From Kingella pumchi (GTDB lineage: Bacteria; Pseudomonadota; Gammaproteobacteria; Burkholderiales; Neisseriaceae): 64,000 nt of DNA. The notes under the pieces were generated by a model. That model had not been told where the DNA came from. It worked only from the letters and a program-made list of their open reading frames with translations, and searched no databases. Shown piece after piece: positions 1 to 8,960 of this stretch. How positions within the stretch are numbered: the first letter of the stretch is position 1; each line of letters begins with the position of its first letter. Made by a program: the position numbers and the translations under genes. The stretch lies in the NCBI RefSeq assembly GCF_022288825.1, contig NZ_JAKOOW010000025.1:38143-102142 (forward strand), in the 5' to 3' direction.

Positions 1-32
1 CGAATTATTTTTACAAACCACAGGCAAACACT

Positions 33-1532
33 ATGTTTTCAAACAACCTACTCAGCTTGGCAATCTGGGTGCCGATAGCAGCCGGTATTCTGGTCTTGGC
101 GACCGGTTCCGACCGGCGGGCGCTGTTGGCGCGCATTCTTGCGCTGATTGGCGCGGCGGCCGGTTTCTTGGTAACGCTGCCGCTGTTTACCCGTTTCGAC
201 CGTTTGAGCGGCGGCTTCCAGTTTCAGGAATTCCACCAGTGGATTCCCACGCTCAATATCAACTACGCGCTGGGGGTGGACGGTATTTCGGTGCTGTTTG
301 TCATTCTCAACGCCTTTATCACGCTGATGGTGGTGCTGGCGGGCTGGGAAGTGATACAGAAGCGGCCGGCGCAGTATATGGCGGCGTTCTTAATCATGAG
401 CGGCCTGATCAACGGCGCGTTTGCGGCGCAGGATGCCCTGCTGTTTTACGTGTTCTTCGAGGGCATGCTGATTCCGCTGTATCTGATTATCGGCGTGTGG
501 GGCGGCCCGCGCCGCGTGTATGCGTCGGTAAAACTGTTTCTCTATACGCTGATGGGTTCGCTCCTGATGCTGGTGGCGATGGTGTATCTGTCGTATCAGG
601 CGGGCGGCAGCTTTGCGATTGCCGATTTCCAGAATCTGAAACAGATTCCGCTCGGCATCCAACAGATTTTGTTTGTCGCCTTTTTCCTGTCGTTTGCTGT
701 GAAAGTGCCGATGTGGCCGGTGCACACCTGGCTGCCGGATGCGCACGTTGAAGCGCCGACCGGCGGCTCGATGGTGCTGGCAGCGATTACGCTGAAAGTG
801 GGCGCGTATGGTTTCCTGCGCTTTATCCTGCCGATTCTGCCCGACGCGGCGCGCTATTTCGCGCCGGTGATTGTGGTGTTGAGCCTGATTGCGGTGATTT
901 ACATCGGCATGGTGGCGCTGGTGCAGACTGATATGAAAAAACTGGTGGCGTATTCTTCCATCAGCCATATGGGTTTCGTTACGCTGGGGATGTTCCTGTT
1001 TCTTGACGGTCGTCTGAACGACTGGGCGCTCAAAGGCGCGATTATGCAGATGATTTCGCACGGTTTTGTCTCCGCCGCCATGTTTATGTGCATCGGCGTG
1101 ATGTACGACCGCCTGCACACGCGCAACATCGCCGATTACGGCGGCGTGGTGAACGTGATGCCCAAATTTGCCGCCTTTATGATGCTCTTTGGCATGGCCA
1201 ACGCCGGTTTGCCTGCGACTTCGGGCTTTGTCGGCGAGTTTATGGTGATTATGGGTTCGGTCGAAGTGAATTTCTGGGTGGGTGCGCTGGCCGCGCTGAC
1301 GCTGATTTACGGCGCGTCTTACACGCTGTGGATGTACAAACGCGTGATTTTCGGCGCGATTACCAATCCGCACGTGGCCGAAATGAAAGACATCAACGCC
1401 CGCGAGTTTCTGATTTTGGCGGTGTTGGCGGTAACGGTGCTGGGCATGGGTCTGTATCCGCTGCCCTTTATCGAAGTTGTCCACCAGGCTGCCGACCAAC
1501 TGATTACCCAAGTGGCACAAAGCAAGATTTGA
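33..1532 (+). CDS. nuoM: NADH-quinone oxidoreductase subunit M
   Basis: Antiporter-like membrane subunit of respiratory complex I, which couples NADH:quinone electron transfer to proton pumping across the inner membrane. The 499-residue product has the family length and is hydrophobic throughout. The two charged residues central to proton transfer are visible: Glu143 in FFEGMLIP and Lys224 in FAVKVPMWPVHTWLPDAH. The rest of the nuo operon must lie left of the window, because only 32 bases precede this gene. nuoN starts 10 bases after its stop, so the two are surely co-transcribed. Confidence 0.97.
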   Translation: MFSNNLLSLAIWVPIAAGILVLATGSDRRALLARILALIGAAAGFLVTLPLFTRFDRLSGGFQFQEFHQWIPTLNINYALGVDGISVLFVILNAFITLMVVLAGWEVIQKRPAQYMAAFLIMSGLINGAFAAQDALLFYVFFEGMLIPLYLIIGVWGGPRRVYASVKLFLYTLMGSLLMLVAMVYLSYQAGGSFAIADFQNLKQIPLGIQQILFVAFFLSFAVKVPMWPVHTWLPDAHVEAPTGGSMVLAAITLKVGAYGFLRFILPILPDAARYFAPVIVVLSLIAVIYIGMVALVQTDMKKLVAYSSISHMGFVTLGMFLFLDGRLNDWALKGAIMQMISHGFVSAAMFMCIGVMYDRLHTRNIADYGGVVNVMPKFAAFMMLFGMANAGLPATSGFVGEFMVIMGSVEVNFWVGALAALTLIYGASYTLWMYKRVIFGAITNPHVAEMKDINAREFLILAVLAVTVLGMGLYPLPFIEVVHQAADQLITQVAQSKI

Positions 1533-1542
1533 GGTTGAGAAC

Positions 1543-2994
1543 ATGGAGTTACTGAATTTGAATATTGGTCTTGCCGCGCCCGAAATCGTGCTGTTGTGCG
1601 GTCTGTTCAGCGTGCTGCTGGTGGATCTGTGGCTGAACGACGAGCAGCGCTACATCTCCCACTTTCTCAGCATCGGCGTGATGGTGGCCGCTGCCGTCGC
1701 CCAGTTTCTGACTTGGGGGCATGACTCTGCCGCCGCCTTCCACGGCATGTATCTGGCCGATGGCATCAGCAAGCTCGGCAAAACCGTGGTCTATCTCGGC
1801 ACCGCGCTACTGTTTGTTTACGCCAAACCCTATAACCAGGCGCGCGGCATCTTTAAAGGCGAGTATTACACGCTGGCGATGTTCGCTGCCGTCGGCATGA
1901 GCGTGATGATCGGCGCCGGCCATTTTCTGGCGGCCTATGTCGGTTTGGAGTTGCTGTCGCTGTCTCTGTATGCGCTGATTGCGCTGCGCCGCGATTCCGC
2001 CCGCGCCGCCGAAGCCGCGCTGAAATACTTTGTGCTCGGTGCGTTGGCTTCCGGTTTGTTGCTGTACGGCATTTCGATGGTATACGGCGCCACCGGCAAG
2101 CTGGAATTTGCCGCCGTCTCCGAAGCGCTGTTAACCCAGTCGGCCAATCTGTGGCTGCTGAAACTCGGCCTGCTGATGATTGTGGCCGGCATTGCTTTCA
2201 AATTTGGCGCCGTGCCCTTTCATATGTGGGTGCCCGACGTTTATCAGGGCGCGCCCACTTCCGCCGCCGGCCTGATCGGTACCCTGCCGAAAATCGCCGC
2301 TACCGTGTTTGCCTTCCGCATTCTGGTTTACGGCCTGGCCGCGGTTAAGGCCGACTGGCAGCCGATGTTCGCCGGCTTGGCGGTGCTGTCGCTGCTATTG
2401 GGCAATCTGGTGGCGATTATGCAGACCAATATCAAGCGCATGCTTGCCTATTCGACTATCTCCCATATGGGCTTTATCCTGCTGTCTTTCGTGGCCGGCC
2501 AGATGGGGCTGTCAGCAGCGGTTTATTACGCAATTACCTATGTGCTGACCGGTTTGGCGGGCTTCGGCGTGCTGATGCTGCTGTCGCGTGAAGATGCCGA
2601 ATGCGAAAACATCGCCGATTTGGCCGGTCTCAACCAGCGCAACGCCTGGTATGCTTTCATTATGCTGCTGGTGATGTTCAGCATGGCCGGCATCCCGCCG
2701 CTGATGGGCTTTTACGCCAAATTCGCGGTAATCAAAGCCCTGCTGGCCGCCCAATACGTTTGGGCGCTGCCGGTGGCGGTGTTTGCGGTGATGATGAACC
2801 TGATCGGCGCCTTCTACTACCTGCGCGTGGTGCGGGCGATGTATTTTGAAGAAAAAGCCAGCGACGCGCCGATTACCGGCGATGCCAGCGGCCGCGTGCT
2901 GCTGTCGGTAAACGGCCTGATGCTGTTGGTGTGGGGCGTATTCCCCGCGCATCTGATGGCGCTGGTGGCGCAAGCCATCGACACCGCGCTGTAA
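1543..2994 (+). CDS. nuoN: NADH-quinone oxidoreductase subunit N
   Basis: Last antiporter-like membrane subunit of complex I, 483 residues with many predicted transmembrane helices. The conserved membrane glutamate (Glu136, YVGLELLSLSLYAL) and lysine (Lys220, AFKFGAVPFHMWVPDVYQG) are present. It follows nuoM by 10 bases, the usual end of a beta-proteobacterial nuo operon. The gap after it holds an inverted pair of uptake sequences and then a DUF2818 gene, which commonly follows nuoN in this class. Confidence 0.97.
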   Translation: MELLNLNIGLAAPEIVLLCGLFSVLLVDLWLNDEQRYISHFLSIGVMVAAAVAQFLTWGHDSAAAFHGMYLADGISKLGKTVVYLGTALLFVYAKPYNQARGIFKGEYYTLAMFAAVGMSVMIGAGHFLAAYVGLELLSLSLYALIALRRDSARAAEAALKYFVLGALASGLLLYGISMVYGATGKLEFAAVSEALLTQSANLWLLKLGLLMIVAGIAFKFGAVPFHMWVPDVYQGAPTSAAGLIGTLPKIAATVFAFRILVYGLAAVKADWQPMFAGLAVLSLLLGNLVAIMQTNIKRMLAYSTISHMGFILLSFVAGQMGLSAAVYYAITYVLTGLAGFGVLMLLSREDAECENIADLAGLNQRNAWYAFIMLLVMFSMAGIPPLMGFYAKFAVIKALLAAQYVWALPVAVFAVMMNLIGAFYYLRVVRAMYFEEKASDAPITGDASGRVLLSVNGLMLLVWGVFPAHLMALVAQAIDTAL

Positions 2995-3046
2995 GATGCC
3001 GCCGTCCGTGCCGCCGCTGCGGCGCGGCTCGGGCAGGGCAGACGCG

Positions 3047-3085
3047 AAGGCAGCCTGAAAGCGGTTTACGGTTTCAGGCTGCCTT
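3047..3085. repeat. Inverted DUS pair after nuoN
   Basis: Two oppositely oriented uptake sequences (3047-3060 and 3072-3085) form 14-base perfect arms around an 11-base loop. This could fold in RNA and end the nuo transcript, but no clear T-tract follows, so it is not a classical intrinsic terminator. Confidence 0.75.
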
Positions 3086-3248
3086 GCCCCGTATAAGGGC
3101 ACCGCTTGCTTGGATGGCGGCAAACTGCCTGTTTTTTCGTTCCGCTGCCTTGTCGCCGCAAACCCAAACCCTTTCAGGCTGCCTGTGCGCTGTTTACTTT
3201 GTCTGCTTTCAGGCAGCCTGAAAACCCGAATCCAGAGAGAAACCCGCT

Positions 3249-3548
3249 GTGACCGCTGCAATGTACACCCTTTTGGCATTGGCGCTGATACTGGCCAACC
3301 TGCCGTTTCTCAGCCGCCGCCTGTTTGGCGTGCTGCCGCTCAAGCACAAGCATTTCGGCCACCACCTGCTCGAATTGGCCGCCGGCTTTCTGCTCACCGG
3401 CGTGCTGGCCTATGTGCTCGAACAGCGCTCCGGCCAGGTGCATCCGCAGGATTGGGAGTTTTACGCCACAACCGTGTGCCTGTATCTGGTATTCGCCTTT
3501 CCCGCCTTTGTCTGGCGCTATTTCTGGCACGGACGCAACAAAGAATAG
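3249..3548 (+). CDS. DUF2818 family membrane protein
   Basis: A 99-residue protein with about three hydrophobic segments and a stretch ending in HPQDWEFYATTVCLYLVF, resembling the DUF2818 family often found directly after nuoN in beta-proteobacteria. Its role is not established; the location suggests a link to complex I or the membrane. The start appears to be GTG at 3249, with a purine-rich AGAGAG about 9 bases upstream; ATG at 3261 is the alternative. queC follows 34 bases later, so these genes may share a transcript. Confidence 0.8.
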   Translation: MTAAMYTLLALALILANLPFLSRRLFGVLPLKHKHFGHHLLELAAGFLLTGVLAYVLEQRSGQVHPQDWEFYATTVCLYLVFAFPAFVWRYFWHGRNKE

Positions 3549-3582
3549 GCAGCCTGAAAATCCCGCATAAGGAAGCCGCGAT

Positions 3583-4251
3583 ATGGCAGAAAACAAAGCC
3601 CTGGTAATTTTTTCCGGCGGACAGGATTCCACCACCTGCCTGCTGTTGGCGCTGGAAGAATACGGCGCCGGCAAAGTCGAAGCCCTGAGTTTCCGTTACG
3701 GCCAGCGCCACAGCATCGAACTGGAAAAGGCCGCCGCCATCGCCCGCGATTTGGGCGTGAAGCAAACCCTGCTCGATATGCCCCAGCTCTCGGCAGTTAC
3801 CCGCAACGCGCTGATGGACGGCAGCGCCGCCATCGAAGCGCCCGCCGGCGAAGTGCCCAATACCTTTGTCGACGGCCGCAACGCCCTGTTTCTGCTTTAT
3901 GCCGCCATCCACGCCAAAGCGCAGGGCATCCGCGACATCATCATCGGCGTGTGCGAAACCGACTTCTCCGGCTATCCCGACTGCCGCGACGTTTTCGTCA
4001 AATCAATGAACGTCAGCCTGAATCTGGCGATGGACTACAATTTCAACATCCGCACCCCGCTGATGTACCTCACCAAAAAAGAAACCTGGGCGCTGGCCGA
4101 CAAACTCGGCGCGCTCGATTTCGTTCGCGAACGCACCCACACCTGCTATCTGGGCATCGACGGCGGCTGCGGCGAATGCCCCAGCTGCATCCTGCGCGAG
4201 CGCGGTCTGGCCGAATATCTGGCAGAACGCGCAGGCAGCCTGAAAAACTGA
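3583..4251 (+). CDS. queC: 7-cyano-7-deazaguanine synthase
   Basis: Makes preQ0 from 7-carboxy-7-deazaguanine, ammonia and ATP in the queuosine pathway. The ATP-pyrophosphatase loop SGGQDS lies at residues 11-16. Four zinc-binding cysteines are at 188, 196, 199 and 202 (CYLGIDGGCGECPSC). The length, 222 residues, is normal. The last residues, AGSLKN, are encoded by an uptake sequence read in frame, so the C-terminal tail has been shaped by a DUS. No other queuosine gene is in the window. Confidence 0.97.
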   Translation: MAENKALVIFSGGQDSTTCLLLALEEYGAGKVEALSFRYGQRHSIELEKAAAIARDLGVKQTLLDMPQLSAVTRNALMDGSAAIEAPAGEVPNTFVDGRNALFLLYAAIHAKAQGIRDIIIGVCETDFSGYPDCRDVFVKSMNVSLNLAMDYNFNIRTPLMYLTKKETWALADKLGALDFVRERTHTCYLGIDGGCGECPSCILRERGLAEYLAERAGSLKN

Positions 4252-4260
4252 ATCCCGCCT

Positions 4261-4292
4261 TTTCAGGCTGCCTGACACAAGGCAGCCTGAAA
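4261..4292. repeat. Inverted DUS pair after queC
   Basis: TTTCAGGCTGCC (4261-4272) and its complement (4281-4292) form a 12-base stem with an 8-base loop just downstream of queC. It may act as a transcription end or attenuating hairpin between queC and nth; no T-tract is obvious. Confidence 0.7.
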
Positions 4293-4332
4293 CGCAAAAA
4301 CCGCCCAAGCAGCCTGAAAAACACACACCGCC

Positions 4333-4977
4333 ATGAACAAAACCATCCGCACCGAAATCTTTACCCGCCTGCGCGACGCCGATCCCCATCCCACCACCGA
4401 GCTCAACTTCTCCAGCCCGTTCGAATTGCTGATTGCCGTGCTGCTCTCGGCGCAGGCCACCGACAAAGGCGTAAACAAAGCCACCGCCAAGCTGTTTCCC
4501 GTGGCCAACACCCCGCAGGCCATGCTCGATTTGGGCTTGGAAGGCGTGATGGAATACACCCGCACCATCGGCCTGTACCAAACCAAGTCGCGCCACATCA
4601 TCCAAACCTGCCGCCTGCTTTTGGACAAACACGGCGGCCAAGTGCCGCAAACGCGCGAAGAACTCGAAGCGCTGCCCGGCGTCGGCCGCAAAACCGCCAA
4701 TGTGGTACTCAACACCGCTTTCGGCGTGCCGGTGATGGCGGTCGATACCCATATCTTCCGCGTCGCCAACCGTACCAAAATCGCCCCCGGCAAAAACGTG
4801 CGCGAAGTCGAAGACAAACTGATGCGCGTCGTCCCCAAAGAATTTCTGCTCAACGCCCACCACTGGCTGATTCTGCATGGCCGCTACACCTGCAAGGCGC
4901 AAAAGCCTCTGTGCCAGAGCTGTATCATTAATGATTTGTGCGAATACGGCGCCAAAACCACCTTTCAGGCAGCCTGA
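4333..4977 (+). CDS. nth: Endonuclease III (DNA glycosylase/AP lyase)
   Basis: Base-excision repair enzyme that removes oxidised pyrimidines and nicks at the abasic site. The helix-hairpin-helix LPGVGRKTANVV is present, with catalytic Lys120 and Asp138 at the same numbers as in E. coli. The C-terminal iron-sulfur cluster signature has the correct C-x6-C-x2-C-x5-C spacing (CKAQKPLCQSCIINDLC). The protein ends in FQAA followed by TGA: these last codons and the stop are an uptake sequence that is palindromic at 4963-4979. Confidence 0.97.
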   Translation: MNKTIRTEIFTRLRDADPHPTTELNFSSPFELLIAVLLSAQATDKGVNKATAKLFPVANTPQAMLDLGLEGVMEYTRTIGLYQTKSRHIIQTCRLLLDKHGGQVPQTREELEALPGVGRKTANVVLNTAFGVPVMAVDTHIFRVANRTKIAPGKNVREVEDKLMRVVPKEFLLNAHHWLILHGRYTCKAQKPLCQSCIINDLCEYGAKTTFQAA

Positions 4978-5159
4978 AAGCCCTGCCGGCAGCGCCGCCG
5001 ATACCGCCGCCGCAGGCAGTTTTCAGGCTGCTTTGCCGCTGCCGAGATTAAAGCAGGTAAAAGCGGCGTAGCGTTATGGCATCACATGTCCTTTTTCTTT
5101 AAAATGCCGGCTTTTGTCCGGCCTGCGCGCCGGATTTACCGCGCCATCACGGGGGAAAC

Positions 5160-6500
5160 ATGAAAGAACGCAAATATTTCGGCACCGACGGCATCCGCGG
5201 CCGGGTCGGCCGTTATCCGATTACGCCCGATTTTGTGATGCGGCTCGGCTGCGCTTTCGGCAACGCGCTGATTAAGCACGACAGCCAGCACAAACCCACT
5301 GTGATTATCGGCAAAGACACGCGCATTTCCGGCTATATGCTCGAAACCGCGCTGGTGGCCGGCTTCACCGCCGCCGGCGTCAATGTTTTCCAAACCGGCC
5401 CGCTGCCCACCCCGGGCATTGCCTATCTCACCCGCGCCCTGCGCCTGGCCGGCGGCGTGATGATTTCCGCCTCGCATAATGAGTTTTCCGACAACGGCAT
5501 CAAGTTTTTCGCCGAAGGCGGCGTGAAGCTGGACGACGCCACCGAGCTGGCCATCGAAGCCGAACTGGAAAAAGAGATGCTCACCAAGCCATCCGAGCAG
5601 CTCGGCCGCGCCCGCCGCATCGACGGCGCCGACGCCCGCTACATCGAATTTTGCAAATCCACTTTCCCCGGCACGCTCAATCTGCGCGATTTGAAACTGG
5701 TGGTCGATACCGCCAACGGCGCCGGCTACAACACCGCGCCCGAAGTCTTTCACGAGTTGGGCGCCGATGTGATCCGCATCGGCAATACCCCCAACGGTTT
5801 CAATATCAACGAGCGCATCGGCGCCACCCACGTCAAAACCCTGCAGGCTGCCGTGCTGCAGAACGAAGCCGACTACGGCATCGCGCTCGACGGCGACGGC
5901 GACCGCCTGATTATGGTCGATAAAGACGGCACGATTTACGACGGCGACAAGTTGGTTTATGTCATCGCTAAAGCCCGTGCCCGCGCCGGCGCCCCGCTGG
6001 GCGGCGTGGTCGGCACCGTGATGAGCAATCTGGCGATGGAAACCGCGCTCAAGCGCGAAGGCATCGAGTTCGCCCGCGCCAAAGTGGGCGACCGCTATGT
6101 GCTCGAGCAGCTTTACCAGCGCGGCTGGCAGGTGGGCGGCGAAGCCTCCGGCCACATCCTGTGCCTAGACAAACACAATACCGGCGACGGCACCATCGCC
6201 GCGCTGCAGGTGCTGGCGGCGCTACAGGAACTCGGCCAGCCGCTGTCGCGCGCCGTCGATTGGCAGCCCTATCCGCAGACGATGCTCAATGTTGCCCTTG
6301 CCGAAGGGCAGAACTGGCAGCAGGCTTCCGCCGCCGCGCTGGCCGAAGTCGAACAGCAGCTGGGCGATCGCGGCCGCGTGGTACTGCGCGCGTCCGGCAC
6401 CGAACCGGTGGTGCGGGTGATGGTGGAGTCGGAAGACGCCGCGCAAAGCGAGCGCTGCGCCCGCCACATTGCCGACGCCATCCGCAACGGCCGCCAGTAA
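5160..6500 (+). CDS. glmM: Phosphoglucosamine mutase
   Basis: Interconverts glucosamine-6-phosphate and glucosamine-1-phosphate for UDP-GlcNAc, and so for peptidoglycan and lipooligosaccharide. The phosphoserine loop MISASHNEFSDNGIKFF carries the active Ser105, followed by the metal-binding DGDGDR and the C-terminal phosphate-binding RASGTEP. At 446 residues it matches the family. It starts after GGGGGAAAC. It appears to be transcribed alone, since a 182-base gap precedes it and palindromic DUSs follow. Confidence 0.97.
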   Translation: MKERKYFGTDGIRGRVGRYPITPDFVMRLGCAFGNALIKHDSQHKPTVIIGKDTRISGYMLETALVAGFTAAGVNVFQTGPLPTPGIAYLTRALRLAGGVMISASHNEFSDNGIKFFAEGGVKLDDATELAIEAELEKEMLTKPSEQLGRARRIDGADARYIEFCKSTFPGTLNLRDLKLVVDTANGAGYNTAPEVFHELGADVIRIGNTPNGFNINERIGATHVKTLQAAVLQNEADYGIALDGDGDRLIMVDKDGTIYDGDKLVYVIAKARARAGAPLGGVVGTVMSNLAMETALKREGIEFARAKVGDRYVLEQLYQRGWQVGGEASGHILCLDKHNTGDGTIAALQVLAALQELGQPLSRAVDWQPYPQTMLNVALAEGQNWQQASAAALAEVEQQLGDRGRVVLRASGTEPVVRVMVESEDAAQSERCARHIADAIRNGRQ

Positions 6501-6514
6501 ACCCCGCGCCGGCT

Positions 6515-6531
6515 TTTCAGGCTGCCTGAAA
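6515..6531. repeat. Palindromic uptake sequence
   Basis: TTTCAGGCTGCCTGAAA is symmetric except for its central base. It therefore contains AGGCAGCCTGAA on one strand and AGGCTGCCTGAA on the other. A second copy with the opposite centre is at 6570-6586. Both sit in the glmM-DedA gap. Confidence 0.85.
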
Positions 6532-6617
6532 GCCTGTTCCGCCGGTGCCGCTAATTCTTTTTCCACCGCTTTCAGGCAGCCTGAAAACTGCCGCAACCTA
6601 AGATCCGAAGCCCCGTT

Positions 6618-7289
6618 ATGTTGACCCTGTTAGAAGCCTTTTTCGTGCAGTTCGGCTACGCCGCCGTGTTTTTCGTGCTGATGCTGTGCGGTTTCGGCGT
6701 GCCGATTCCTGAAGACATCACCCTGGCGGCCGGCGGCGTGATTTCGGGTTTGGGCTATGCCAACGCGCATCTGATGGTGGTGGTGGGCATGATCGGCGTG
6801 CTGGCCGGCGACGGCGTGATGTTCGGACTCGGCCGCATCTACGGCGAAAAAATACTGCGCTTCAAGCTGGTGGCGCGGGTGATGAAGCCCAAACGTTACG
6901 CCCAAGTGCAGCAGAAATTCGACCAATACGGCAACCGCGTGCTGTTTGTCGCCCGCTTTCTGCCCGGCCTGCGCAGCCCGATTTTCTTAAGCGCCGGCAT
7001 GAGCGGCAAAGTGTCGGTGTGGCGCTGGCTCTTGATGGACGGTCTGGCGGCGATGATTTCGGTGCCGCTGTGGGTTTATCTCGGCTATTACGGCGCCGAA
7101 AACCGCGACTGGCTGATGGCCAAAGTCCACCAGTTCCAGCACGGTATTTTCGCACTGCTGGGCGTGCTGGCGGTGTGGTTGGGCTGGTATTTCTGGCGCC
7201 GCCGCCGCAGCCTGCTGGCGCGCAAACGCGACCTGCTGGAAAAACGCCGCCTGCGCAACAGCCGCAAGCAGGACGGCGAAACGCACTGA
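6618..7289 (+). CDS. DedA family inner-membrane protein
   Basis: A 223-residue polytopic membrane protein of the DedA/VTT superfamily, whose members include polyprenyl-phosphate and phospholipid translocases. Family marks seen are the early VPIPEDITLAAGG segment and the later VARFLPGLRSPIFLSAGMS segment with conserved arginines. The C-terminus is strongly basic (RRRRSLLARKRDLLEKRRLR) and probably cytoplasmic. The position between glmM and anmK, both cell-wall genes, fits an envelope-lipid role, but the substrate is not deducible. Confidence 0.9.
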   Translation: MLTLLEAFFVQFGYAAVFFVLMLCGFGVPIPEDITLAAGGVISGLGYANAHLMVVVGMIGVLAGDGVMFGLGRIYGEKILRFKLVARVMKPKRYAQVQQKFDQYGNRVLFVARFLPGLRSPIFLSAGMSGKVSVWRWLLMDGLAAMISVPLWVYLGYYGAENRDWLMAKVHQFQHGIFALLGVLAVWLGWYFWRRRRSLLARKRDLLEKRRLRNSRKQDGETH

Positions 7290-7303
7290 TCCCGCCGCCA
7301 AAT

Positions 7304-7365
7304 TTTTCAGGCTGCCTGCGCCGCCCCATGTGGGGTGAAGGCAGGCAGCCTGAAAACCTTTTTCT
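7304..7365 (+). terminator. Hairpin from DUS pair between DedA gene and anmK
   Basis: Opposed uptake sequences at 7304-7318 and 7342-7356 form 15-base arms around an inner hairpin CCCCATGTGGGG, followed by CCTTTTTCT. This looks like a DUS-based intrinsic terminator only 26 bases before the anmK start. Confidence 0.65.
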
Positions 7366-7390
7366 CTCCCTTTTTCCGTTTCCCTTTCCC

Positions 7391-8521
7391 ATGCAACACA
7401 GCCAACTCTATATCGGACTGATGTCCGGCACCAGCATGGACGGCATCGATGCCGTGCTGGTGCGCATGGACGGCAGCCGCTGGCAGGGCGCGCTGGCGCA
7501 CAGCGCCGTCGATTATCCCGACGCGCTCAAGCAGCGCCTGCTCGAACTGCAGGACTGCGGCCACGACGAAATCCACCGCAGCCGCCTGCTGGCGCAGGAA
7601 CTCAGCCGCCTGTACGCCCAAGCCGTCGCCCAGCTGCTCGCCGCGCAAGGGCTCAAACCGCAGGACATCGCCGCCATCGGCTGCCACGGCCAGACCGTGC
7701 GCCACGCCCCGCAGCACGGCTACAGCGTCCAGCTCGCCGATTTGGCGCTGCTGGCCGAATTGAGCGGCATTTTTACCGTCGGCGACTTCCGCAGCCGCGA
7801 CTTGGCCGCCGGCGGCCAGGGCGCGCCGCTGGTGCCCGCCTTCCATCAGGCGCTGTTTGCCGACGAAACTTCCACCCGCGTGGTGCTCAATATCGGCGGC
7901 ATCGCCAATATCAGCGTGCTGCCGCCGGCAAAGCAGCCTGAAAACCCGTCTGCCGCCCAAGCCTGGGGTTTCGATACCGGCGCCGGCAATATGCTGATGG
8001 ACGCCTGGGCACGCCACATCTGGCAGGAACCCTACGACGCCGGCGGCCGCCGCGCCGCTGCCGGCCGCCTGCTGCCCGATTTGCTGGCCAAACTGTCGGC
8101 GCATCCCTATTTCAGGCTGCCTTATCCCAAAAGCACCGGCCGCGAACTGTTTTCGCTGTCATGGCTGCAAAGCCATCTCAATGGCGGCGAAGACCCGCAC
8201 GACGTGCAGCAGACGCTGCTGCAGTTTACCGTCCTCACCATTGCCGATGCCGTGTTTCAGGCTGCCCCGCAGGCGCGCCGGCTTTATGTGTGCGGCGGCG
8301 GCACCCGCAACGGCGCGCTGATGGCCGCGCTGACCGAACGCCTGCAGGCCGGCGGCATCAGCGTTGCTGACACCGGCGCGCTGCAGCTTGATCCGCAATG
8401 GGTCGAAGCCGCCGCCTTCGCCTGGCTTGCCGCCTGCTGGTGTTTGGGCGTGCCGTCCAACCCCCACCGCGCCACCGGCGCCGGCAAAGCGCTGGTGCTG
8501 GGCGCCGGCTACCACGCCTAA
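7391..8521 (+). CDS. anmK: Anhydro-N-acetylmuramic acid kinase
   Basis: Phosphorylates 1,6-anhydro-MurNAc recovered from peptidoglycan turnover. The N-terminal nucleotide loop LYIGLMSGTSMDG, the GFDTGAGNMLMDAW segment and CGGGTRNGALM are characteristic; 376 residues is close to family length. The chosen ATG opens the recognised N-terminus, although the frame stays open upstream. Three uptake sequences are translated inside it, as KQPENP, YFRLPYP and VFQAAPQ, probably in surface loops. Confidence 0.95.
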   Translation: MQHSQLYIGLMSGTSMDGIDAVLVRMDGSRWQGALAHSAVDYPDALKQRLLELQDCGHDEIHRSRLLAQELSRLYAQAVAQLLAAQGLKPQDIAAIGCHGQTVRHAPQHGYSVQLADLALLAELSGIFTVGDFRSRDLAAGGQGAPLVPAFHQALFADETSTRVVLNIGGIANISVLPPAKQPENPSAAQAWGFDTGAGNMLMDAWARHIWQEPYDAGGRRAAAGRLLPDLLAKLSAHPYFRLPYPKSTGRELFSLSWLQSHLNGGEDPHDVQQTLLQFTVLTIADAVFQAAPQARRLYVCGGGTRNGALMAALTERLQAGGISVADTGALQLDPQWVEAAAFAWLAACWCLGVPSNPHRATGAGKALVLGAGYHA

Positions 8522-8544
8522 GGCGGCAAAAGCCCCGCCATCAT

Positions 8545-8589
8545 GTTTTCAGGCTGCCTGCGTCGCATTCGCGCAGGCAGCCTGAAAAC
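8545..8589 (+). terminator. DUS stem-loop after anmK
   Basis: GTTTTCAGGCTGCCTGCG (8545-8562) pairs perfectly with 8572-8589, giving an 18-base stem and 9-base loop right after anmK. It is a plausible transcription end, though it lacks a strong T-tract. Confidence 0.6.
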
Positions 8590-8705
8590 TTATCGGAACC
8601 CTAATCCGGCGCAACGGCAGGGCAGGGCGGCAGCCTGAATGCCCGTATCCGGCAGCTTTTGCCGTTGTCGTTTCATATGTTTGCCAAGCGGTGCGGCATC
8701 CCGCC

Positions 8706-8796
8706 GTAGGTCGGATACTTGTATCCGACATTTTTTTCCGAACCGGATGCCGCCCCCCCTGCGGCCGGCTGTCGGATTCGAGAATCCGACCTGCGC
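8706..8796. repeat. Intergenic repeat, copy 1
   Basis: A segment of about 90 bases bounded by GTAGGTCGGATACTTGTATC on the left and ATTCGAGAATCCGACCTGCG on the right; the two ends are inverted relative to each other. A second diverged copy is at 13251-13334. It does not match the uptake sequence. Confidence 0.75.
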
Positions 8797-8910
8797 GGCT
8801 TTGGTTTTCAGGCTGCCTTGTCCTGTCCGTCCCGTTCCGCCGCCAAAGCCGCCCCCGCCGTTTTCAGGCTGCCTGTGCTCTCCGTTTTGCCACGTTTTGG
8901 TGTTTGCGGC

Positions 8911-8944
8911 GCGCAAAACAAACCCCTGCACTTTGGCAGGGGTT
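8911..8944 (-). terminator. Intrinsic terminator of rpmB-rpmG
   Basis: Read on the minus strand, a 9-base stem AACCCCTGC/GCAGGGGTT with a 6-base loop is followed by TTTGTTTTG. It lies 17 bases past the rpmG stop codon. Confidence 0.8.
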
Positions 8945-8960
8945 GGGGAAAGCAAACGGA

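Larger units (their letters stand above)
8522..8960. other. Intergenic region, 439 bases
   Basis: No credible gene. It holds a DUS stem-loop after anmK, a GGCAGCCTGAATG-type degenerate DUS near 8630, one copy of the 90-base repeat also found at 13251, two more DUSs near 8813 and 8863, and the rpmG terminator. Confidence 0.75.

Noticed and set aside
4250..4330. Closely spaced short repeats suggesting a CRISPR array
   Set aside because: The repeated unit is the 12-base uptake word, in both orientations with irregular distances and no cas genes nearby.
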